This document shows positions 1-8,662 of a stretch of 49,617 nt of DNA, piece by piece. The DNA is from an uncultured Phycisphaerales bacterium (GTDB taxonomy: Bacteria > Planctomycetota > Phycisphaerae > WQYP01): the NCBI GenBank assembly GCA_903845195.1, contig CAIMWO010000096.1:1-49617 (forward strand), in the 5' to 3' direction. Under the pieces are notes generated by a model, which made no database searches, had not been told where the DNA came from, and worked only from the letters and a program-made list of their open reading frames with translations. The stretch's first letter is position 1. Every line of letters begins with the position of its first letter. Position numbers and translations under genes: made by a program.

Positions 1-74
1 GAATAACCCTGTCCGGTCACCAATCTGCACGCTTCTTCCTTGAACTGCGGACCATAGATCCTTTTCCTGCCCAT
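1..74 (-). CDS. IS3-family transposase OrfA, N-terminal fragment
   Basis: Only the first 24 codons are inside the window. They read MGRKRIYGPQFKEEACRLV and onward, the opening of the helix-turn-helix domain (HTH_Tnp_1 type) of IS3-family OrfA proteins, which binds the element's ends and is normally joined to the OrfB integrase by a programmed -1 frameshift. The start is ATG at 74-72 with an AGGAG ribosome site about 9 bases upstream. The remainder, including any frameshift site and OrfB, lies outside. Family assignment rests on this short but characteristic N-terminus. Confidence 0.6.
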   Translation of the reverse strand, partial: MGRKRIYGPQFKEEACRLVTGQGY

Positions 75-129
75 ACTTGTCGCTCCTTATCGGGAATCCT
101 ACAACGAATCCCGGAGCGCCCACTAAACA
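1..129 (-). mobile_element. edge of an IS3-family insertion sequence (partial)
   Basis: The first ~129 bases look like the orfA end of an IS3-type element running out of the window to the left. The minus strand encodes an IS3 OrfA-like N-terminus from position 74. Upstream of it, reading leftwards from 129, the sequence starts TGTTTAGTGGGCGCTCC, which has the TG...CA end and length expected of an IS3 terminal inverted repeat. The partner end is outside the window, so the boundary at 129 and the target duplication are inferred, not seen. Confidence 0.5.
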
Positions 130-313
130 TGGGGAAGTCCAATTCGTCTGCCCCGCCACATCTGTGCGCACGCCAATCACCCCTCATCCGCCCCAAGAAA
201 AAAATAATTCCGCCTGTAACCCCCGCCCTCGACAACATCTACAAACTCTTCCCTCAACGCGTGTGCGCACAAACATGGTCCTCCACCCTTTATATAGAAA
301 GGCCTAAAATGCG

Positions 314-416
314 ACCACTGACAACTGACCACTGGCCACTGACCTCATTCGTTCCCATTTGTGTCCATTTGTGGGCCGTTTGCGTCGTCTCGTCGTGCCC
401 TCGTGGTTCAATTCCC
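314..416. repeat. dispersed text-like repeats (CACTGACAACTG and TCGTGCC-TCGTGG types)
   Basis: Bases 314-344 are built from CCACTGACAACTG/CCACTGGCCACTGACC units, seen again in reverse at 45883-45914. Bases 351-378 repeat CATTTGTG twice. Bases 382-416 carry CGTCGTGCCCTCGTGGTTCA, related to the CACGAAG repeats at 11426, 34096 and 46029. A tRNA T-arm-like GGTTCAATTCC at its end belongs to this repeat and is not part of a tRNA. Confidence 0.6.
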
Positions 417-517
417 CCTCTCGCAAAAAACCTGCGCATCTCCCTCCTGCGAAACCCCCTCCACACCCAACCCCAAAAACCAGTACAACTTACAAAACCA
501 AAACGAAAAATCCCCTC

Positions 518-575
518 TGCGCAGGTGCGCAAAAAACCCTGCGCATCTCCCCCCAAAAATCTGCGCAGGTGCGCA
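518..575. repeat. two copies of TGCGCAGGTGCGCA upstream of the exporter
   Basis: TGCGCAGGTGCGCA occurs at 518-531 and 562-575, 44 bases apart; each half (TGCGCA) is itself a palindrome. A second unit, CCTGCGCATCTCCC or close to it, occurs near 431-444 and 537-551. They could be operator sites for a regulator of the exporter or further dispersed repeats; the sequence alone does not decide. Confidence 0.45.
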
Positions 576-657
576 AACCCCCGCCCCTCCCTTCCACACT
601 GCCACCGCCTCGCCTATAGTTACCGATTCGATATTATTCTCCCTCGCGGCGGATCCC

Positions 658-2208
658 ATGAGCAGTACCACCGAACCCACCACCTCGTCCACCCCAGCCC
701 CCACCATCCCCGGACGCCGCTGGATCACCGCCGCCCTCATGCTCGTCATGGTCCTTGCCTCCCTCGAAGCCACCGTCACCTCCACCGCCATGCCCACCAT
801 CATCGGCCAACTCCACGGCCTCGAACACTATGCCTGGGTCGCCTCCATCTACCTCCTCTCCTCAACCATCACCATGCCCCTCTACGGACGCCTCGCCGAC
901 ATCCTCGGCCGAAAACGCGTCATCCTCTTCGCCATCGCCCTCTTCGCCGCCGGCTCCATCGCCGCCGCCTTCTCCCAATCCATGGGCCAACTCATCCTCT
1001 TCCGCGCCATCCAGGGCCTCGGCGCCGGCGGCATCATGCCCGTCGTACTCACCATCCTCGGCGACATCTTCACCCTCGAAGAACGCGCCAAGATCCAATC
1101 CGTCTTCTCCGCCGTCTGGGGCACCTCCGCCCTGGCCGGACCTGCCCTCGGCGCCTTCCTCGTCAAAACCCTTGGCTGGCCCAGCATCTTCTGGGTCAAC
1201 CTGCCCGCCGGCTTCATCGGCCTGGCCATCCTCATCTTCAAATATCACGACCGCCAGAAACCCCACTCCACCAATCTCGATCTCCCCGGCCTCGCCACCC
1301 TCGCCGTCGGCTCCACCGCGCTCCTCGCCGCCGTCTCACTCCTCTCCGGCACCGCCGCCCCCGTCTGGCTCGCCTTGGCCCTTCTCGCTCTGGCGGTCAT
1401 TACCCTCACCGCCTTCTATCGCATCGAACTCCGCGCCGCCAACCCCATCATGTCCCCGCGCCTCATGATGCAGCCCGCCATCGGCCCCGCCATGATCGTC
1501 TCCGGCCTCCTCGGCCTCGGCGTCTTCTGCCTCGATACCTACGTCCCCCTCTTCGTTCAGGGCGGCATGGGCGGCGACGCCACTGCCGCGGCCGCCACCG
1601 TCACCCCCGTCATGCTCGCCTGGGCCACCTCCTCCATCTTCGCCGCGCCCCTCGTCGTGCGCCTCGGCTTCCGCTTCATGTCCGTCATCGGCGCGGCTTT
1701 CATCCTCGCCGGTTTCGTCGGCCTCCTGATCTGCGCCTTCTTCGGCGCGCCGCTCTGGGCCATCACCGCCGTCCTCTTCCTCACCGGTTGCGGCTTCGGA
1801 CCTTCCTCCATGGCCTGCCTGCTCTCCGCCCAGGATGCCGTCGCCTGGCAACAACGCGGCAACATCACCTCCGGCATCACCTTCTTCCGCAACTTCGGCG
1901 GCGCCATCGGCGTCGGCGCCATGGGCGCACTCTTCAACTTCCTCTCCGCCGCCAAACTCCGCACCGTGACTTTCGGCCAGTTCGCCACCAGCGACCTCCT
2001 CGACCATCGCCGCCTCGAAGATCTCCAGAAATCTCATCCCGACCTGCTCCAAGCCGCCCAATCCACCATCGCCCACGGTCTGCTCTGGGTCTTCGTCGCG
2101 ATGCTCCTCGCCGCCGCCGTTCAACTCCTCTTCTCCCGCTTCATCCGCGCCCACCGCCACCACCAACCCGTCACCACCACCGAAGCCCTCGCCTCCGTCG
2201 GCGAATAA
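658..2208 (+). CDS. MFS multidrug exporter, DHA2 (EmrB/QacA) family, 14 TM
   Basis: A 516-residue proton-coupled inner-membrane exporter. After a Thr/Pro-rich N-terminus the first helix (around residue 25-45) is followed by the DHA2 signature LEATVTSTAMPTI. Motif A is visible as YGRLADILGRKR, and motif C as GLGAGGIMPVVLTILGD in helix 5. Hydrophobic segments fit about 14 helices, the usual DHA2 count at this length. ATG 658 is chosen because similarity begins only ~25 residues later and the frame upstream is repeat-derived. No good ribosome site is seen; a TATAGT at 614-619 may be the -10 box. The substrate cannot be read from the sequence. The gene stands alone, with a secreted peptidase 66 bases downstream. 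Confidence 0.88.
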   Translation: MSSTTEPTTSSTPAPTIPGRRWITAALMLVMVLASLEATVTSTAMPTIIGQLHGLEHYAWVASIYLLSSTITMPLYGRLADILGRKRVILFAIALFAAGSIAAAFSQSMGQLILFRAIQGLGAGGIMPVVLTILGDIFTLEERAKIQSVFSAVWGTSALAGPALGAFLVKTLGWPSIFWVNLPAGFIGLAILIFKYHDRQKPHSTNLDLPGLATLAVGSTALLAAVSLLSGTAAPVWLALALLALAVITLTAFYRIELRAANPIMSPRLMMQPAIGPAMIVSGLLGLGVFCLDTYVPLFVQGGMGGDATAAAATVTPVMLAWATSSIFAAPLVVRLGFRFMSVIGAAFILAGFVGLLICAFFGAPLWAITAVLFLTGCGFGPSSMACLLSAQDAVAWQQRGNITSGITFFRNFGGAIGVGAMGALFNFLSAAKLRTVTFGQFATSDLLDHRRLEDLQKSHPDLLQAAQSTIAHGLLWVFVAMLLAAAVQLLFSRFIRAHRHHQPVTTTEALASVGE

Positions 2209-2262
2209 GAAGGATCTTGAAAATTGGAAACTGAAAACTGAAAATTCGTCCATCCGACCGGA

Positions 2263-2268
2263 TACAAT
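2263..2268 (+). promoter_or_regulatory. -10 box placed for a leaderless start
   Basis: TACAAT at 2263-2268 is followed by six bases and then the ATG at 2275, so transcription would begin at or next to the start codon. No ribosome site precedes this gene. The -35 region is weak. The same spacing occurs before 37251 and 38564. Confidence 0.4.
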
Positions 2269-2274
2269 ACGCAC

Positions 2275-3642
2275 ATGCTCACCAAGACCCTCACATTCCC
2301 CTGCATCCTCCTGGCCCTGACCACCGCGTTAACCCTCGCTCAAACGCCTCCCACAACCACCACCGCCCCCGCCGAAACCGCGCCTGCAGCGACCGCGCCC
2401 GCCATTCCCCCCGCCCTCCTCGCAGAATTCCAATCACTGCACGACGCCCTGAAACCGGATGACGTCGCCGGCCGCCTCAACCTCGCCCGTTGGTGCCGCG
2501 ACAAGGAACTGTGGCCGCAGATGGCCGACGCCGCCCGCGAAGTCCTCGACCGCGACATCGAGAACCTCGCCGCCTACCAATACCTCCGCATCTTCGACGA
2601 AAAAGTCGCCATCCCCGAAAACAAACCCTTCGAAGAAAAAATCCTCACCGAATTCAAGACCCGCTTCGAGCACGACTTCAAGATCATCCACCGCCGCCAC
2701 TTCCTCATCATCTACGACACGACTGAGGCCTTCGCCAACCAGCGCGGCGCCGCCCTCGAGCAGGCCTACGATTCCTTCATGTACTACTTCAACATGAAGC
2801 AGCTCCATCCCCATTTTCTTTCCAGCCGCCTCAACGTGATCCTTTTCAAATCCCGCCAGAACTATCTTTCCTATGCCCGCCGCACCGAAGGCGCAGACCT
2901 CTCCTGGTCCGCCGGATACTATTCCCAGCGCACCAACCGATCCGCCTTCTACGATGATTCCACCGGCCCTGCCGCCGAGAGCGTCGATAAGCGTCTCGCA
3001 ACTCTCAAGGACCGTCGCCGCGAGCTCAACACGCAGATCAGCGACGCCTCCGGTTCCGACCGCATCCGCCTGATCGACGAACGCGACAAAATTTCCAACG
3101 AAATTTTCGAAATCACCACCCGCATGGGCAACGTCGTCGGCCTGCTCAACAACGTGAAAACCGTCCACGAGGCCATCCACCAACTCGCATTCAATACCGG
3201 AATCCAGAAGCGGCTCATCGACTATCCGCTCTGGTTTACCGAAGGCCTCGCCTGCGCGTTTGAAACCCAGGATCACAACAACAACCGTGGCCCCGGCGTC
3301 ATGAACTGGGGCCGCATCGCCGGCGTCAAAGCCGCGATGGCGCATAACAAACTCATACCCTTGGAAGACCTTATCGCCTCACCCCGCCCGGAGAAATTTG
3401 ACGAACAAACCCTCGGCGTCTACTACGCCGAAAGCTGGGCCATCTTCCATTACATGTACAAATTCCATCGCCCCGCACTGGAAAGATACCTGCTCGCGTT
3501 TCACGACATCGAGACGCTCCGCGTTCTTTCCGCCGAAGAACGGAAAAAACTCTTCACCGACGCCTTCGGCGCCGACATCCCCGGCTTCGAAAAAAAATTC
3601 CTCGCCTACCTCAAGCAACTCCCCAACCTCCCGCCAAAGTGA
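2275..3642 (+). CDS. secreted DUF1570-like zinc metallopeptidase
   Basis: A 455-residue protein with a signal peptide (hydrophobic to about residue 22, ending TLAQ), then a Thr/Ala/Pro-rich linker to about residue 45. The zinc-peptidase motif HEAIH is at residues 298-302, followed by FTEGLACAFE around 320-328, supplying a likely third zinc ligand (Glu), as in gluzincins. This arrangement matches DUF1570 proteins, common in planctomycetes and of unknown substrate. A TPR-like or helical region precedes the catalytic part. There is no Shine-Dalgarno sequence, and a TACAAT box ends six bases before the ATG, suggesting a leaderless message. Export and peptidase activity are inferred. Confidence 0.75.
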   Translation: MLTKTLTFPCILLALTTALTLAQTPPTTTTAPAETAPAATAPAIPPALLAEFQSLHDALKPDDVAGRLNLARWCRDKELWPQMADAAREVLDRDIENLAAYQYLRIFDEKVAIPENKPFEEKILTEFKTRFEHDFKIIHRRHFLIIYDTTEAFANQRGAALEQAYDSFMYYFNMKQLHPHFLSSRLNVILFKSRQNYLSYARRTEGADLSWSAGYYSQRTNRSAFYDDSTGPAAESVDKRLATLKDRRRELNTQISDASGSDRIRLIDERDKISNEIFEITTRMGNVVGLLNNVKTVHEAIHQLAFNTGIQKRLIDYPLWFTEGLACAFETQDHNNNRGPGVMNWGRIAGVKAAMAHNKLIPLEDLIASPRPEKFDEQTLGVYYAESWAIFHYMYKFHRPALERYLLAFHDIETLRVLSAEERKKLFTDAFGADIPGFEKKFLAYLKQLPNLPPK

Positions 3643-3679
3643 TGCGGGAGCGGCAGGGCGAGGAATATTCCGCCCGTCC

Positions 3680-4474
3680 TTACGGCAGCGCAACGTCCTT
3701 GAGATCAAATGCGATTTTCGTGAACTTGCGATCCATCGCAATCTTCGCCACCACCTTCATCGAATCATCCAGCGGCTTTTCGAGATCCAGTGATCGCGAG
3801 ACCACGCCACCCATCGACCAGCTCGACATGCCGTTGGAGACCGTCTTCCCTTCCGCATCGAGCACTTCGATGGATTCCATGGCGGTTTCATCGCCGGTGA
3901 TTTCCAGCCCGACGGAGTTTCCCTCCGTAGCCGCCTTGAAAATCACCGTAATGCCGATTCCGGCCGTCGCGGGGATATCCATCTTCTTTTTACCGGCCGT
4001 TTTCTGACACGCCAGCGTGACCGTTTTCAACGTGCCGGCTTGAGCCAGCATGAATGATCCACGAAGCCGCGCGATCTTGGTCGCCGCGCGCTTGGGGGCC
4101 TTGAGGGTCAATTCAATTTGTGGCGCGGTAGCGGGTTTCTTCTGTTCGATATCGAACTTGCGGAAGAATGCGTTGGAGTACTCCTTGAATTTCTCCGCTT
4201 CGTTGAATGAGTCCTTCTCAGGAATTAGATTCGTTCCCTTGTCGTCGACCGCTTCATCAAGCTTAAGTTTGCCATATCGTTCTCCTGCGTCCGCCTCCGG
4301 ACCCTTGAGCGACAAGGTCACTTTCAGTGCATCTGTTGCCCGACCGACACTGTCCTCCACCAGCGCCACGCTCCGCGTCTCTTCCAGTCGGAAGGGCGTC
4401 AGTACCACCGCCGCTTGCGCCAGACCCGCAAACAGAACTGCAAATCCCACGGCATACACAACAGTCTTCTTCAC
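3680..4474 (-). CDS. secreted protein of unknown function
   Basis: A 264-residue protein I do not recognise. It opens with a clear signal peptide (VYAVGFAVLFAGLAQA), then a region mixing beta-strand-like segments with Lys/Asp/Glu-rich stretches. The mature part reads like one or two beta-sandwich domains comparing variants of an exported structural or binding protein; no catalytic motif is visible. The start chosen is GTG at 4474, six bases after a perfect AGGAGG; an ATG 13 codons upstream would bury that ribosome site and spoil the signal peptide. Converges with the peptidase at 3642 and precedes the Rrf2 regulator gene on its own strand. Confidence 0.65.
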   Translation of the reverse strand: MKKTVVYAVGFAVLFAGLAQAAVVLTPFRLEETRSVALVEDSVGRATDALKVTLSLKGPEADAGERYGKLKLDEAVDDKGTNLIPEKDSFNEAEKFKEYSNAFFRKFDIEQKKPATAPQIELTLKAPKRAATKIARLRGSFMLAQAGTLKTVTLACQKTAGKKKMDIPATAGIGITVIFKAATEGNSVGLEITGDETAMESIEVLDAEGKTVSNGMSSWSMGGVVSRSLDLEKPLDDSMKVVAKIAMDRKFTKIAFDLKDVALP

Positions 4475-4621
4475 GGCAGCCTCCTCAGTAGTAAGTGTTG
4501 CTGTCTTACACATGAGCGTTCCCCCTTCCGCCCGAAAAAACGGTCAGATACCCCCACACTCGCGCAGGCGCGCACGGCTCGAATGAGCGATCAATGACTC
4601 CGCTACTGGAGTGCTTTACGC

Positions 4622-5110
4622 CTATTCCGCAGCTTGTTCGACGACCACGTCTTTGGCGCTGATCGCCTTCTTTTCCTTCAGACTGGCGGCGGTGTCCGCC
4701 AGCGTGGTGGTCGACAGATACGCCCGCAAACGCTGACGTATCGGCTTGAACAGGTCGTGCTGCGGGCAGGGCATATCGTCGTTGCACTTCGCCAGGCCGA
4801 CGACGCAACCATCGATCTGATGGCCGCTGTCCACCGCCTCGATGATCTGCAGCAGGGAAATCTCATGCGCTGGTCGCGCCAGCGCAAAGCCGCCGCCAGG
4901 GCCTTTGGCGCTCGTCAACAATCCCGCCTCCACCAACTGGCGGAAGATCTTGGCGAGAAATTCCCGCGGCAGTCCGGCTTGTTCTGTCAGTTTGTCCAAC
5001 ATCACAAAACCGGCTCGACGACCAGTTCCCGCAGATGCGGAGTCCTGGCTCATCAGAACCAATTCAGACAAGGCCCGAATGGCGTATTCTGTGGGATTTG
5101 AAAAAATCAC
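4622..5110 (-). CDS. Rrf2-family transcriptional regulator, probable Fe-S type
   Basis: A 162-residue winged-helix regulator. The N-terminus (NPTEYAIRALSELVLM) and the wing and recognition region (LPREFLAKIFRQLVEAGLL followed by KGPGGGFALARP) are typical of Rrf2 proteins such as IscR, NsrR and CymR. Cys102, Cys109 and Cys115 (C-x6-C-x5-C) sit where Fe-S-binding family members carry cluster ligands, so it may sense iron, redox or NO; which is unknown. The C-terminal ~25 residues extend beyond the core. Start is GTG at 5110 with AGGAG about 10 bases upstream. Divergent from PEP carboxykinase; an inverted repeat at 5129-5150 in its own leader may be an autoregulatory operator. Confidence 0.85.
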   Translation of the reverse strand: MIFSNPTEYAIRALSELVLMSQDSASAGTGRRAGFVMLDKLTEQAGLPREFLAKIFRQLVEAGLLTSAKGPGGGFALARPAHEISLLQIIEAVDSGHQIDGCVVGLAKCNDDMPCPQHDLFKPIRQRLRAYLSTTTLADTAASLKEKKAISAKDVVVEQAAE

Positions 5111-5128
5111 GTGTGTTTCTCCTTTAGT

Positions 5129-5150
5129 TATCCGAATTTAAGCCCGGATA
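5129..5150. promoter_or_regulatory. inverted repeat, candidate Rrf2 operator
   Basis: TATCCG at 5129-5134 and CGGATA at 5145-5150 form perfect 6-base arms ten bases apart. The site lies 18 bases from the start of the rrf2-type gene and 213 bases from the PEP carboxykinase start. Rrf2 regulators commonly repress their own gene from such dyads. Assignment is positional inference. Confidence 0.4.
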
Positions 5151-5362
5151 GACCTTTTTTTCAAGCGAAAATTTAAAATCACTATTGACTCATCCAGAAT
5201 TCAAGCAATAATAAGGGAGTGTTAAGTCCTTAATTGTCGCTGAGAAACTCTGGTGGTTTTTCGCGACAATGCCTCAGGACATCCCGCCTGGCTTCGGCTT
5301 GGGCGCAAATCGCGGTTCGCCGCGACCGGATGAAATGAGGGAGTTATTTGAGGAGCCAAACC

Positions 5363-7234
5363 ATGACAGTTCTACTGCCCACGGAGAGTCCCCAGCCTGA
5401 TGCAACCCAACAAGGAGCCGCGATTCCCACGACGAACGCCAAGCTCCTGAAATTTGTCGAAGAAATGGCGGCCCGCTGTACCCCCAGCCGCGTGGTCTGG
5501 GCCAACGGATCAGCCGCTGAATATGACGAACTCTGCCATCTGATGGTTCAGACTGGCACTTTTATCAAGCTCGATGAGGCCAAGCGCCCGAACTCCTATT
5601 TCTGCCGTTCGGATCCCGCGGATGTCGCCCGTGTCGAGCAATCAACCTTCATCTGCTCGGAGCGCCGCTCCGATGCCGGCCCCACCAATAACTGGGCTGA
5701 GCCTGCGGAGATGAAGGACAAGTTAGCCAAGCTCTTCGCCGGCTGCATGAAGGGCCGGACGATGTACGTGATTCCTTACTCGATGGGACCCATCGGGTCG
5801 CCGATCGCGAAGATCGGCGTGGAAGTCACCGACAGCCCCTACGTGGTCGTGAACATGCACATCATGACCCGTGTGGGCACCAAAGTGCTCGAAGTCCTCG
5901 GCAACAGCGAGGACTTTGTCCGCGGGCTCCACTCCGTTGGCGCTCCGTTGGACGAAACCGCGGCCGACGTACCCTGGCCGTGCAACGCCGAGCACAAATA
6001 TATTTGTCATTTTCCCGAAACTCGGGAAATCCAGTCGTTTGGCTCCGGGTACGGAGGCAATGCACTCCTCGGCAAAAAATGCCACGCTCTACGCATTGCC
6101 TCCGTCCAGGCCAGAGATGAAGGATGGCTTGCTGAACACATGCTCATCCTTAAACTCACCTCGCCCCAGGGCGTCGTGAAATATATCGCCGCGGCTTTCC
6201 CCTCCGCCTGCGGAAAAACCAACCTTGCCATGATGGAACCCACACTGCTCGGCTGGAAAGTCGAAACCATCGGCGATGACATCGCCTGGATGAAGTTCGG
6301 CGCCGATGGCCAGCTTTATGCGATCAATCCGGAAGCCGGTTTCTTCGGCGTCGCCCCCGGCACCTCCATGAAATCCAATCCCAACGCGATGCGTACCATC
6401 ACCCAAGGCGCCATCTTCACCAACTGCGCCATTACCTCCGATGGCGACGTCTGGTGGGAAGACATGACCAAACCCGCGCCCGACCATCTCATCGATTGGA
6501 CGCGCCGCTACTGGACCCACAAGAGCAAGCGCAAGGCCGCTCACCCCAACGCCCGCTTTACCGTGCCTGCCAAACAGTGCCCCGTCATCGCGGCCGAATG
6601 GGAAGATCCCAGGGGCGTCCCGATCTCGGCGATTCTCTTCGGCGGCCGCCGCGCCTGCGTTGTTCCCCTGGCCAATGAAGCCCTGAGCTGGCAGCATGGA
6701 ACCTTCCTCGGCTCGATCATGGCTTCCGAAACCACCGCCGCCGCCGCCGGTAAGGTCGGCGCGCTGCGTCGTGACCCCATGGCCATGTTGCCGTTCTGCG
6801 GCTATCACATGGGCGACTACTTCGCCCACTGGCTCAAAATCGGCAAAGACGCCCCCAAGCTCGAAAAACTCCCGCGTATCTTCTACGTCAACTGGTTCCG
6901 CAAGAATGCCGAAGGCAAGTTCCTCTGGCCCGGCTACGGCGAGAACGGACGCGTCCTCAAATGGGTCTTCGAACGCGTCTGCAAGCCCGCCAGCGATACC
7001 GCCCTGGCCGTCAAGACCGCGATCGGCTACCTGCCCAAGCCCGAAGCCATCGATCGCAGCGGACTGTCCATCGATGACAAGAACATGAAAGAATTGCTGA
7101 AGGTGGATGTGGAAGGCTGGCTCGCAGAAATCCCGTCCATCAAAGAACACTACGCCAAGTTCGGAGATCGGTTACCTCAAGGCCTGACCGATGAGCTGGA
7201 GTCTCTTGAGCACCGCCTGAAATCCAACTCGTAG
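5363..7234 (+). CDS. pckG: phosphoenolpyruvate carboxykinase (GTP)
   Basis: A 623-residue cytoplasmic enzyme converting oxaloacetate and GTP to phosphoenolpyruvate, GDP and CO2 (EC 4.1.1.32), the first committed step of gluconeogenesis. The family P-loop with its reactive cysteine is visible as [13 protein letters not shown] near residue 282, followed by a second metal and nucleotide segment (GDDIAWM) and [13 protein letters not shown]. Length matches the GTP class (about 600-620) and not the shorter ATP class. ATG 5363 is chosen because AGGAG at 5351-5355 sits seven bases upstream; an in-frame TTG slightly upstream overlaps that site. A strong terminator follows at 7275. Divergent from the Rrf2 regulator, which might control it. 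Confidence 0.96.
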   Translation: MTVLLPTESPQPDATQQGAAIPTTNAKLLKFVEEMAARCTPSRVVWANGSAAEYDELCHLMVQTGTFIKLDEAKRPNSYFCRSDPADVARVEQSTFICSERRSDAGPTNNWAEPAEMKDKLAKLFAGCMKGRTMYVIPYSMGPIGSPIAKIGVEVTDSPYVVVNMHIMTRVGTKVLEVLGNSEDFVRGLHSVGAPLDETAADVPWPCNAEHKYICHFPETREIQSFGSGYGGNALLGKKCHALRIASVQARDEGWLAEHMLILKLTSPQGVVKYIAAAFPSACGKTNLAMMEPTLLGWKVETIGDDIAWMKFGADGQLYAINPEAGFFGVAPGTSMKSNPNAMRTITQGAIFTNCAITSDGDVWWEDMTKPAPDHLIDWTRRYWTHKSKRKAAHPNARFTVPAKQCPVIAAEWEDPRGVPISAILFGGRRACVVPLANEALSWQHGTFLGSIMASETTAAAAGKVGALRRDPMAMLPFCGYHMGDYFAHWLKIGKDAPKLEKLPRIFYVNWFRKNAEGKFLWPGYGENGRVLKWVFERVCKPASDTALAVKTAIGYLPKPEAIDRSGLSIDDKNMKELLKVDVEGWLAEIPSIKEHYAKFGDRLPQGLTDELESLEHRLKSNS

Positions 7235-7274
7235 CCGACGCGTTGTCGACGCTCCGATCCTGGCGCTTATATTT

Positions 7275-7312
7275 GCCCCGCGGGAATCGCAACTTCCCGC
7301 GGGGCTTTTTTT
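7275..7312 (+). terminator. intrinsic terminator after pckG
   Basis: A perfect 12-bp stem, GCCCCGCGGGAA (7275-7286) with TTCCCGCGGGGC (7294-7305), 7-base loop, then seven T residues at 7306-7312. It ends the pckG transcript 40 bases after the stop. Confidence 0.93.
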
Positions 7313-7419
7313 CACAGCGCTTTCCGTAATTTTGCCTTCCAACCCTTCCTCCCCGCGTTATGATGTCCTGCGAATTCAACGGCGGTCCCGTCCACCGCCC
7401 GGCGTCTTGGGATGAAATC

Positions 7420-8400
7420 ATGCAATACCGCACCATCAATAAAACCGGCCAGTCACTCTCTGAAATCGGCTTTGGCGCCTGGGGCATCGGCGGCGGATGG
7501 GGCAAGCAAGATGATGCCGAATCCCTCCGCGCACTGGCCCGTGCACTCGATCTCGGTGTCACCTTCTTCGATACCGCCATGGGCTACGGAAACGGCCATT
7601 CCGAAAAACTTCTCGCTACCGCGCTTGGCGCCGCGCGCTCCAAACTCGTCATCGCCACCAAGATCTCCCCCAAATCCAAACGCTGGCCCGTCCTCCCGCG
7701 CGACTCCATCGCCGACACCTTCCCCGCCAACTGGATCATCGAATGCACCGAGAACTCCCTCAAAAACCTCGGCACAGATTACATCGACATTCAGCAGCTC
7801 CACGCATGGACTCCCTCCTACGTCCAAAGCGACGAATGGAAGTCCGCTGCCGACCAACTCAAAAAATCCGGCAAGATCAAAGCCTTCGGTGTCAGCGCCA
7901 ACGATTGGGATCCCTACGGCACCGTCAGCTTCGTCGAGTCCGGCCATTGCGATACAGTCCAGGTGATCTACAACATCTTCGAGCAGCGCCCCGCGGAAAA
8001 ACTTTTTCCCGCCGCGCAGAAAGCCGGCGCCGGCATCATCGTCCGCGTCCCGTTCGAGGAAGGCCTCCTCACCGGCAAAATGCTTCCCGGGCATGAATTT
8101 GATGAAGGAGACTGGCGCGCCCGCTGGGCCACGCCCGAGCGCCTCACCGAATCCGCCAAACGCACCGAGAAACTCAAAGACTTTCTCGCTGCCGATCATC
8201 CCAGCCTCGCCGCGCTCGCCCTCAAATTCTGCCTCAGCCATCCGGCCGTCACCACCGTCATCCCCGGCATGCGCCGCCGCACGCACGTCGACCAGAACGT
8301 CAAAGCCTCCGACGGCAAACTGCTCGGCGAAAGCGAACTCGCTTCACTCCGCAAACACGCCTTCGTCCATGGATGGACCTATCCCTGGGCCCAGAAATGA
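7420..8400 (+). CDS. aldo/keto reductase
   Basis: A 326-residue NADPH-type (beta/alpha)8-barrel oxidoreductase. The catalytic tetrad is readable in order: Asp and Tyr in FFDTAMGYGNGHSE, Lys in VIATKISP and His in IDIQQLHAW. The C-terminal half has the cofactor-binding strand ending TTVIPGMRRRTHVDQN. It resembles the large plant-type/YghZ-like AKR group; substrate unknown. ATG 7420 is chosen because family similarity (YRTINKTGQSLSEIGFG) starts right there; an in-frame ATG at 7360 would add 20 unrelated residues. The ribosome site is weak for either. It lies after the pckG terminator, so it is transcribed separately. Confidence 0.88.
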   Translation: MQYRTINKTGQSLSEIGFGAWGIGGGWGKQDDAESLRALARALDLGVTFFDTAMGYGNGHSEKLLATALGAARSKLVIATKISPKSKRWPVLPRDSIADTFPANWIIECTENSLKNLGTDYIDIQQLHAWTPSYVQSDEWKSAADQLKKSGKIKAFGVSANDWDPYGTVSFVESGHCDTVQVIYNIFEQRPAEKLFPAAQKAGAGIIVRVPFEEGLLTGKMLPGHEFDEGDWRARWATPERLTESAKRTEKLKDFLAADHPSLAALALKFCLSHPAVTTVIPGMRRRTHVDQNVKASDGKLLGESELASLRKHAFVHGWTYPWAQK

Positions 8401-8662
8401 CCAGCGGATTCGTCAATCTCCTATAAGTCCTATAGGGATTGGTCGAAGTATGCCAAGGTATCGCACTTTCCCTGTGTAAACCCCTCACTTTGCCAAATCG
8501 CTGGGCACTGCAGTTTCGCCATGCCCACTGCTCGATAAAGGCCGTCAAAGCGCCCCGCTCACATCTTCTTCGCACAATTCCAACTTTTGACGCGTAGTAT
8601 GCGCCTGGCGATGATAAGAGACGTCCTCTCTTACGCACATCGCGCATGGCATTGGAGGATTC

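Larger units (their letters stand above)
130..657. other. intergenic, repeat-rich; no supported gene
   Basis: About 530 bases with no convincing gene. Open frames here are Pro/Arg/His-rich extensions of the exporter gene's frames and have no ribosome site. The stretch carries text-like dispersed repeats (314-416), paired TGCGCAGGTGCGCA elements (518-575) and a TATAGT hexamer at 614-619 that could be the -10 box for the exporter. Confidence 0.6.

Noticed and set aside
401..416. tRNA T-arm-like GGTTCAATTCC
   Set aside because: No acceptor or anticodon stem can be drawn around it; it belongs to a dispersed repeat.
129..2234. Long open frames rich in Pro, His and Arg over the exporter gene
   Set aside because: They are other-frame shadows of the exporter at 658-2208; codon bias and hydrophobic segments support only that frame.
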